From the NCBI GenBank assembly GCA_027080545.1, contig JALWRV010000410.1:1-11061 (forward strand): a stretch of DNA of 11,061 bases, given 5' to 3'. Shown one piece after another: positions 5,229 through 11,061 of the stretch. This stretch comes from Parvularculaceae bacterium (lineage in GTDB: Bacteria; Pseudomonadota; Alphaproteobacteria; Caulobacterales; Parvularculaceae). The position numbers and the translations under genes were made by a program. The notes beneath the pieces were generated by a model. That model saw nothing but the letters and a program-made list of their open reading frames with translations. It ran no database searches and was not told the origin of the DNA. Positions within the stretch are counted from its first letter, which is position 1. The number at the start of each line of letters is the position of its first letter.

Positions 5229-7406
5229 ATGCAAGCCTTTATCGTCCTATTACCGCTCTTTGGTGCCATGCTGGCTATGCCTATTGGTCGCATGGCTGGT
5301 GCGCGGGCCACGGAGCTTATGACCATCGCGTTCCTGCTGATCGCAGCCACGCTGAGCTGGATTAATTTCCTAGATGTGATGCAAAACCACACCAAAGATG
5401 TGGTGCCTTTGTTCACCTGGATTGTGTCCGGCTCTCTCAAGGCGGAATGGTCGGTGCGTATTGATACGATGAGCTCGGTGATGATGGTTGTGGTGACCAC
5501 GGTTTCGGCCCTGGTTCACATTTATTCCGTTGGCTATATGCATGAGGATAAATCGCGCCCGCGCTTTTTCGCCTATCTATCGCTATTTACGTTTGCCATG
5601 TTGTCATTGGTCACGGCGGATAATTTCTTGCAGCTGTTTTTTGGCTGGGAAGGGGTGGGGCTTGCGTCTTATCTGCTGATCGGCTTCTGGCATCACAAAA
5701 AATCCGCCAATGATGCGGCGATCAAAGCCTTTGTGGTCAACCGGGTGGGCGATTTCGGCTTTGCTCTGGGCATTATGGCCAGTTTCTACGTGTTCCAGTC
5801 CATCGAATTTGATCCGGTGCTAGAAGCCGTGCGCTCGAACGCGCTGGTCCTGCCCTATGGCTTTGATCAGCCGGTGCCCATACAAGAGCTACATATAGGC
5901 TTCGGGAATTGGTCGGTGCATGCCCTGACCCTAATCGGCATTTTGCTGTTCATTGGGGCCATGGGCAAGTCTGCCCAATTTTTCCTACACACTTGGTTGC
6001 CGGACGCTATGGAAGGGCCGACCCCGGTATCAGCCTTGATCCACGCCGCGACTATGGTAACGGCAGGGGTCTTTTTGGTGTCGCGCTTTTCACCGATCTA
6101 TGAGGCCGCCCCCAATGCCGCCGCGATGGTAACCCTGATCGGGGCCATTACCGCCTTTTTTGCGGCTACAGTGGCGCTATTGCAGGATGATATTAAAAAA
6201 GTCATTGCCTATTCTACCTGTTCGCAGCTGGGTTATATGTTTTTTGCAGCCGGTGTGGGGGCTTATGGCGCGGCGATGTTCCACCTATTCACCCATGCTT
6301 TTTTCAAGGCGCTTTTGTTCCTCGGCTCTGGGGCGGTAATCCACGCTCTTCACCATGAGCAGGATATGAAAAAAATGGGCGGCATCCGTACTATTTTACC
6401 GGCGACCTTTTTGTTCATGTTTATTGGCACCATCGCAATTACCGGTGTCGGCATACCGGGGCTGAAACTATTTGGGGTGCCTTTTGGTACGGCCGGCTTT
6501 GTTTCCAAGGACATGATATTGGAAAGCGCCTTCGCGGGCATTGCGGAGGGGCGCCGTTTTGCGGGCTTTGCCTTTGTCATGGGTATATTGGCCGCAATTA
6601 TGACGGCCTTTTATTCTTGGCGACTGATCTTTCTTACCTTTTATCGCCGCTCAAGAGCGCCGGAGCATGTTTTGAAACATCCTCACCATGTGGATAATTG
6701 GATACTCTATCCGTTAATTCCCTTGGCGTTTGGGGCTTTGTTCGCGGGCATGATGTTCTTCAACCAATTTGTCGGCAAAGATGCGGCCGCTTTTTGGAAT
6801 GGTTCGATTGTGGTGGCCGGAGAGGGGGCAAGCCATGGTGCGATGCCCACCCATGAAGGGGCTGATGACGTCACAGAAAACAAAGATGTGATCGCTGAAA
6901 CCATTTCTGCGGCAACCACGGCCCACGAAACCACCAATGAGGTCGAGGCCGAAGCCGCCCATCAGCCAGCGGCGGCCCCCGCTCATGGCGCAGCGGATGG
7001 GGGGGGCGAACATCACTTCCCCCTATGGGTGATTTTGGCGCCCTTTATCGCCATGAGCGTCGGATTGCTGGGGGCTATCGCCCATTATATGCGCGGGGAT
7101 CCGTTGCGACCGGGCCTCTTGCGTGAGGGCGGTATGATCTATGCCTTTTTGAAAAATAAATGGTATTTCGACGAATTATACCGGCTCATTTTCTTGAACC
7201 CGGCCCGCTGGCTTGGTCGCGTTTTGTGGAAAATGGGTGACGGCAAAATTATTGATCGCTTCGGCCCGGATGGTATTTCCGCCCTCTCGGCCTTGGGTTC
7301 ACGGCTGATGGTGCGTTTGCAGTCTGGTTATATATATCATTATGCCTTTGCCATGCTCATCGGCATTGTGATCTTGTTGTTCATGGTTGGTTGGGGAGGC
7401 TTGTAA
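5229..7406 (+). CDS. nuoL: NADH-quinone oxidoreductase subunit L, long form with a His/Ala/acidic loop
   Basis: A 725-residue antiporter-like subunit (ND5 homologue) at the distal end of the membrane arm. Key residues for proton transfer are visible: E141 in FFGWEGVGLASYLL, K247 in GAMGKSAQFFLHTWLPDA, a His in SALIHAATMVTAGVFL, and the lysines of LLQDDIKKVIAYSTCSQLGYM. The C-terminal part (about 640-700; NKWYFDELYR, MGDGKIIDRFGPDG) leads into the long lateral helix and the last transmembrane segment. E. coli NuoL has 613 residues. Much of the extra length is a hydrophilic stretch at about 530-597, rich in Ala, His, Glu and Asp, which is unlikely to be membrane-embedded. A run of eight G codes for the Gly-Gly-Gly near its end. 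A shorter addition lies at IPGLKLFGVPFGTAGF (409-424). Its stop is directly followed by the nuoM ATG. Confidence 0.97.
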   Translation: MQAFIVLLPLFGAMLAMPIGRMAGARATELMTIAFLLIAATLSWINFLDVMQNHTKDVVPLFTWIVSGSLKAEWSVRIDTMSSVMMVVVTTVSALVHIYSVGYMHEDKSRPRFFAYLSLFTFAMLSLVTADNFLQLFFGWEGVGLASYLLIGFWHHKKSANDAAIKAFVVNRVGDFGFALGIMASFYVFQSIEFDPVLEAVRSNALVLPYGFDQPVPIQELHIGFGNWSVHALTLIGILLFIGAMGKSAQFFLHTWLPDAMEGPTPVSALIHAATMVTAGVFLVSRFSPIYEAAPNAAAMVTLIGAITAFFAATVALLQDDIKKVIAYSTCSQLGYMFFAAGVGAYGAAMFHLFTHAFFKALLFLGSGAVIHALHHEQDMKKMGGIRTILPATFLFMFIGTIAITGVGIPGLKLFGVPFGTAGFVSKDMILESAFAGIAEGRRFAGFAFVMGILAAIMTAFYSWRLIFLTFYRRSRAPEHVLKHPHHVDNWILYPLIPLAFGALFAGMMFFNQFVGKDAAAFWNGSIVVAGEGASHGAMPTHEGADDVTENKDVIAETISAATTAHETTNEVEAEAAHQPAAAPAHGAADGGGEHHFPLWVILAPFIAMSVGLLGAIAHYMRGDPLRPGLLREGGMIYAFLKNKWYFDELYRLIFLNPARWLGRVLWKMGDGKIIDRFGPDGISALSALGSRLMVRLQSGYIYHYAFAMLIGIVILLFMVGWGGL
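6999..7006 (+). repeat. Run of eight G inside the nuoL coding sequence
   Basis: GAT GGG GGG GGC GAA encodes Asp-Gly-Gly-Gly-Glu at about residues 590-594 of NuoL, in the poorly constrained hydrophilic loop. In the sequence given, the frame is intact. Gain or loss of one G would remove the normal last 130 or so residues, including the lateral helix. Confidence 0.8.
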
Positions 7407-8963
7407 ATGACAGAGACTTTTGCCCAACAACCATGGCTTTCCACAATCATGTTCTTGCCACTGATTGGGGCCTTGTTGATCATCATCAACCGGCTGCTCG
7501 CGCGCGGTGATGAAGAAGAAATTGTTGCGTGGCGCGCGCGCTGGATTGCCATGTTCACCACCTTGGTCACCTTTGCGGTGTCCTTCGGGGTCTATTATCT
7601 GTTTTATGATCCGGTGGCTGAGGGGTATCAGCTGGTTGAGACCATTCCCTGGCTCGGTAAAGGCATTGCCTACAAGGTGGGCGTTGACGGTATTTCCATC
7701 CTGTTTGTGCTGTTGACCACTTTTTTCTTACCCATCTGTATTTTGGCTTCTTGGAAATCGGTGAACAAACGGGTTGCCGATTTTATGATCGCCTTTCTGG
7801 TGCTGGAAAGCTTTATGATCGGCACCTTCACGGCCCTTGATCTGCTGCTGTTTTATGTATTCTTTGAAGCCGGTCTAATCCCGATGTTTATTTTGATCGG
7901 CGTCTGGGGATCTGAAGGAAGCAGACAGTTTTTAGGGCGTGAAATTCCGGCGCGGGTTTATGCGGCGTTCAAATTTTTTCTCTTCACCTTGGTTGGTTCG
8001 GTGTTGTTGCTGGTTGCGCTGATGTGGATTTATGGCAAGGCCGGTACCACCGACATTGTGGTGCTGCAAAATTACGAATTTTCCGCGACCGCGCAAAAAT
8101 GGCTTTGGCTGGCCTTTTTCGCCTCTTTTGCGGTGAAAATTCCCATGTGGCCGGTGCATACATGGTTGCCCGATGCCCATGTGCAGGCCCCCACGGGTGC
8201 CTCTGTGGTGTTGGCAGCGATTATGTTGAAAATGGGCGGTTATGGTTTTATCCGCTTTTCCCTGCCCATGTTCCCGTTGGCGAGTGCTGATTTTCAAATA
8301 TTCATTTTCTCGCTTTCCGTAATCGCCATCATTTACACCTCGCTGGTGGCTTTTGCGCAAGAAGATATGAAAAAGCTGATTGCCTATTCCTCGGTCGCCC
8401 ATATGGGTTTTGTCACCATGGGGCTTTTTTCCGGTACCGAGCAGGGCATGGAGGGGGCCCTGTTTCAAATGCTCTCTCACGGCTTTATCTCAGGCGCCTT
8501 GTTTTTATGCGTGGGGGTTCTTTATGACCGTATGCACACCCGCGAAATTGCCTTTTATGGGGGGCTGGTTACACGGATGAAGCTGTTTGCCTTTGTGTTT
8601 ATGGTGTTCACCATGGCCAATATTGGCCTGCCGGGGCTCTCCGGATTTGTCGGTGAGATTTTACCCCTCATCGGTACCTATGAGATCAATAGCTGGACCG
8701 CGATTTTCGCCACCTCAGGGGTGATCTTCTCAGCCGCCTATGGGCTGCGCCTCTATCGCGAAGTGATGATGGGGACCATTACCAACGAAAAGCTGGCAAC
8801 CATCAATGATCTGGACAGGCGTGAGACCTTCATTCTTGGTCTGCTGGTATTGATCATCATCTTTTTTGGCGTCAATCCAACCCCGACCCTGATGGTCTTT
8901 TCACCGGCGGTGGATTCGGTTTTAGAAATTTACAATACCGCTCTGGCGGCGGCATCCCGGTAG
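7407..8963 (+). CDS. nuoM: NADH-quinone oxidoreductase subunit M
   Basis: A 518-residue antiporter-like membrane subunit (ND4 homologue), with about fourteen transmembrane helices expected. It has the conserved glutamate E154 (YVFFEAGLIPMFILIGVWG), lysine K244 (FAVKIPMWPVHTWLPDAH) followed by VQAPTGASVVLAAIMLKMG, and the EDMKKLIAYSSVAHMGFV block around the central proton channel. FSGTEQGMEGALFQMLSHG and NIGLPGLSGFVGE are also typical of the family. The ATG follows the nuoL TAA with no gap. GGGGAGG (7393-7399) within the nuoL end is its ribosome binding site, 7 nt away, so translation is likely coupled. Length is normal and no key residue is missing. Confidence 0.97.
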   Translation: MTETFAQQPWLSTIMFLPLIGALLIIINRLLARGDEEEIVAWRARWIAMFTTLVTFAVSFGVYYLFYDPVAEGYQLVETIPWLGKGIAYKVGVDGISILFVLLTTFFLPICILASWKSVNKRVADFMIAFLVLESFMIGTFTALDLLLFYVFFEAGLIPMFILIGVWGSEGSRQFLGREIPARVYAAFKFFLFTLVGSVLLLVALMWIYGKAGTTDIVVLQNYEFSATAQKWLWLAFFASFAVKIPMWPVHTWLPDAHVQAPTGASVVLAAIMLKMGGYGFIRFSLPMFPLASADFQIFIFSLSVIAIIYTSLVAFAQEDMKKLIAYSSVAHMGFVTMGLFSGTEQGMEGALFQMLSHGFISGALFLCVGVLYDRMHTREIAFYGGLVTRMKLFAFVFMVFTMANIGLPGLSGFVGEILPLIGTYEINSWTAIFATSGVIFSAAYGLRLYREVMMGTITNEKLATINDLDRRETFILGLLVLIIIFFGVNPTPTLMVFSPAVDSVLEIYNTALAAASR

Positions 8964-8981
8964 CAGGAGAAAGCACATAGC

Positions 8982-10424
8982 ATGACATTCTGGGATCAAA
9001 TAGATTATGCCTACCCGGAAATTTTCCTTGCCCTTGCGGCAATGGGTTTGCTTATTCTGGGTGTTTTTATCGGCGATAAGGGTTCGCGCGAAATCGGTTT
9101 CGGGGCGGTGGGCATTCTTATCATCGCCACCTTCCTCACCGGCTTTAACGGTTCGGCTGATCGGGTTTCCATCTTTGATGGGGCTTTCGCCATAGACAGC
9201 TATGCGGTGTTTGCCAAATGTGCCCTCTATCTTGGGGCCATTTTTGCGATTCTATTGTCGGATCGGTTTTTAGTGCGCGAAAAACTCCAGCGTTTTGAAT
9301 ATTCAATATTGATCTTGTTGGCGGTGTTGGGGATGTCGATCATGGTATCGGCCACAGATCTCATCGCCATGTATTTGGGTATCGAGTTACAATCGCTGGC
9401 GCTCTATATTATGGCCGCGTTCAATCGTGATAGTCGACGCTCCACAGAGGCGGGGATGAAATATTTTGTCCTCGGGGCTTTGTCTTCGGGGTTACTGCTT
9501 TACGGGGCCTCATTAGTCTATGGTTTTTCCGGTGCCACAAATTTCGCGGCCATCGCCGAAGGGGCTGCGGCGGGGGGCAATAATATAGGCCTTATTTTTG
9601 GTCTCGTTTTCATGGTCTCGGCTCTGGCTTTTAAGGTCTCTGCCGCGCCGTTCCATATGTGGACCCCGGACGTGTATGAAGGGGCTCCAACCCCGGTTAC
9701 TACATTTTTTGCCTCGGTACCGAAAGTGGCCGGCATGGTGTTATTCGCCCGTTTTCTGGTTGAGGCCTTCCCTTCCATTCTCGATCAATGGCAAGGGGTT
9801 ATCGCGCTGATGGCCGCTGCTTCAATGGCGGTAGGGGCCTATTCGGCGATGCAACAAACCAATATTAAGCGACTGATGGCCTATTCTTCCATCGGCCATA
9901 TGGGCTTTGTGCTGATGGCGGTTGCGGCAGGTAATAATGAGGGGGTCAGCGCGATGCTGATCTATATGACCATCTATTTGGTTATGACATTGGGTACGTT
10001 TGCTTTGATCCTGTCCATGCGTCGCCCCGAGGGGATGAGCGAAAAAATCGAAGATCTGTCCGGCCTGTCAAAATCAGACCCGGCGCGGGCCTTTATGTTC
10101 ACAGTGCTGTTTTTCTCTCTCGCGGGCATCCCACCATTGGCCGGCTTTTTCGCTAAGTTTTTTGTATTTTTGGCAGCGGTCAATGCGGGGCTTCTATGGT
10201 TGGCGATTTTCGGGGTCTTGATGAGCGCGGTTTCCGCCTATTATTATTTGCGAGTGATCTATTTCATCTGGTTTAAGGAGCCTGTGGCGAGCTTTGAAAA
10301 GCAAACAGGGGCTGCCATTTCCGTTACCGCTTGGAGCTCTACGCTTTTCATGGTGTTGGGACTTATTACCCTTATCGGGCCGCTGCGCCTATTGGCGGAA
10401 AAGGCAGCGAGTGTGTTGTTTTAA
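8982..10424 (+). CDS. nuoN: NADH-quinone oxidoreductase subunit N
   Basis: A 480-residue antiporter-like membrane subunit (ND2 homologue), the one closest to the peripheral arm. Diagnostic blocks are E135 in YLGIELQSLALYIMAAFNR, GMKYFVLGALSSGLLLYG (158-175), K218 in AFKVSAAPFHMWTPDVYEG, PTPVTTFFASVPKVAG, and TNIKRLMAYSSIGHMGFVL. The C-terminal LAGIPPLAGFFAKFFVF is also typical. AGGAGA (8965-8970) precedes the ATG by 11 nt, slightly far but the only candidate. An 18-bp gap separates it from nuoM, and 3 bp separate its stop from the birA GTG. It is the last nuo gene of the cluster. Confidence 0.97.
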   Translation: MTFWDQIDYAYPEIFLALAAMGLLILGVFIGDKGSREIGFGAVGILIIATFLTGFNGSADRVSIFDGAFAIDSYAVFAKCALYLGAIFAILLSDRFLVREKLQRFEYSILILLAVLGMSIMVSATDLIAMYLGIELQSLALYIMAAFNRDSRRSTEAGMKYFVLGALSSGLLLYGASLVYGFSGATNFAAIAEGAAAGGNNIGLIFGLVFMVSALAFKVSAAPFHMWTPDVYEGAPTPVTTFFASVPKVAGMVLFARFLVEAFPSILDQWQGVIALMAAASMAVGAYSAMQQTNIKRLMAYSSIGHMGFVLMAVAAGNNEGVSAMLIYMTIYLVMTLGTFALILSMRRPEGMSEKIEDLSGLSKSDPARAFMFTVLFFSLAGIPPLAGFFAKFFVFLAAVNAGLLWLAIFGVLMSAVSAYYYLRVIYFIWFKEPVASFEKQTGAAISVTAWSSTLFMVLGLITLIGPLRLLAEKAASVLF

Positions 10425-10427
10425 ACG

Positions 10428-11061
10428 GTGAACCAAGAGCAAGACATATCCACGCTCCCCAGCGGTAATCTTGCCTTTCACTTCTCTCGCCTTGGCTCTA
10501 CCTCTCAAGAAGCGCGCTATTTTTTCGAACGAGGCGAATCTGGCCCTCTGTGGGTGAGTGCCAATGAGCAAACCGCCGGCTATGGACGCCGGGGCCACCC
10601 TTGGCGCCATGATAAGGGCAATTTCGCAGCGACCTTGTTGTTGCCCTGGCCCCACAGCCAACAGCCCCCGGCGGGTCTGGCATTGGCCATTTCAGTGGCG
10701 GTGGCAGATGCGCTGGTGGCTCTCTCTATCCCGGAAAAGGTTATCCATCTGAAATGGCCCAATGACATCTTGCTTGAGGGCAAAAAGCTTTCGGGCATTT
10801 TGTTGGAATGGTTGGAAGATAAAAACCGTCGCAGCCTTGCTGTTGGTATCGGGGTTAATTTGAAAAATGCGCCCCAGATTCCGGGAAAGGAGAGCACCTG
10901 TCTGCAAGCCTATCTCGGTCCCGACACGCCAAACCCGCAGCTTTTTCTGTGTCTGATCGACCAAATGATCGAGAATGTCCTAAAGACCTATCGCCAACAA
11001 GGGTTTCCTGCGTTGCGCGAAAAATGGCTCGCTAGAGGCCCCGCATTGGATAGTCCTCTTG
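10428..11061 (+). CDS. birA: Biotin--[acetyl-CoA-carboxylase] ligase, 3'-truncated by the window edge
   Basis: This frame is open from a GTG at 10428 to the end of the window (211 codons plus one base). Its product activates biotin with ATP and attaches it to the carrier-protein lysine of biotin-dependent carboxylases, in the cytoplasm. Motifs are: LGSTSQEA (22-29); EQTAGYGRRGHPW (47-59), the adenylate-binding loop; KWPNDILLEGKKLSGILLE (109-127); and GIGVNL (140-145). The catalytic domain begins almost at the start, so there is no N-terminal helix-turn-helix. It is the monofunctional ligase, not the E. coli type repressor. GTG is the only plausible start: a stop lies two codons before it, and the next in-frame ATG or TTG would destroy the catalytic domain. 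There is no clear ribosome binding site; with a 3-bp gap after nuoN it is probably translated by coupling. nuoN-birA linkage recurs in alphaproteobacteria. Confidence 0.95.
   Translation, partial: MNQEQDISTLPSGNLAFHFSRLGSTSQEARYFFERGESGPLWVSANEQTAGYGRRGHPWRHDKGNFAATLLLPWPHSQQPPAGLALAISVAVADALVALSIPEKVIHLKWPNDILLEGKKLSGILLEWLEDKNRRSLAVGIGVNLKNAPQIPGKESTCLQAYLGPDTPNPQLFLCLIDQMIENVLKTYRQQGFPALREKWLARGPALDSPL

Noticed and set aside
7932..8480. A 182-codon minus-strand reading frame inside nuoM
   Set aside because: It lies wholly antisense to an unambiguous nuoM and encodes a Gln/His/Arg/Gly-rich sequence typical of a shadow frame.
10389..10964. Several minus-strand frames over the nuoN/birA junction
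   Set aside because: The plus-strand frame from GTG 10428 carries all the biotin-ligase motifs and runs off the window, so the antisense frames are shadows.

Overview
The window looks like chromosomal DNA from an alphaproteobacterium. The membrane-arm genes of respiratory complex I run in the order nuoH-I-J-K-L-M-N and lead straight into a biotin-protein ligase gene. The NuoH, NuoI and NuoK sequences have the alphaproteobacterial (mitochondria-like) character. The genus cannot be named from the sequence alone. There is no sign of phage, plasmid, insertion sequence, CRISPR array, tRNA or rRNA.

Layout. Positions 1-899 (+) hold the 3' two-thirds of a family III (CaiB/BaiF) CoA transferase whose start lies outside the window. 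It converges, with only 6 bp between stop codons, on a small PlsC-like acyltransferase read on the minus strand (906 to about 1508). A divergent spacer of about 300 bp follows, with a candidate promoter on each strand. Next is an unrecognised, Phe/Asp/Gly-rich, strongly acidic protein of 190 residues (1814-2386, +). A 216-bp leader, which can fold a hairpin over the nuoH ribosome binding site, precedes the nuo genes. From 2603 to 10424 seven nuo genes are tightly packed on the plus strand, with overlaps or gaps of 0-36 bp and mostly clear ribosome binding sites. birA starts 3 bp after nuoN with a GTG codon and runs off the right edge.

How the genes work together. NuoH, J, K, L, M and N form the proton-pumping membrane arm of NADH:ubiquinone oxidoreductase, and NuoI carries two [4Fe-4S] clusters in the connecting part of the peripheral arm. 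The subunits nuoA-G, needed for NADH oxidation and the rest of quinone-site assembly, are not upstream of nuoH here. The complex I genes are therefore split into at least two loci, or the window sits at a rearrangement point. BirA, the CoA transferase and the acyltransferase belong to cofactor and lipid/acyl metabolism and have no evident mechanistic tie to complex I.

Most of the window is ordinary core metabolism. The points worth a second look are the unknown F/D/G-rich protein, the absence of nuoA-G next to nuoH, the nuoH leader hairpin, and a run of eight G inside a long His/Ala/acidic loop of nuoL. I see no convincing new multi-gene system.
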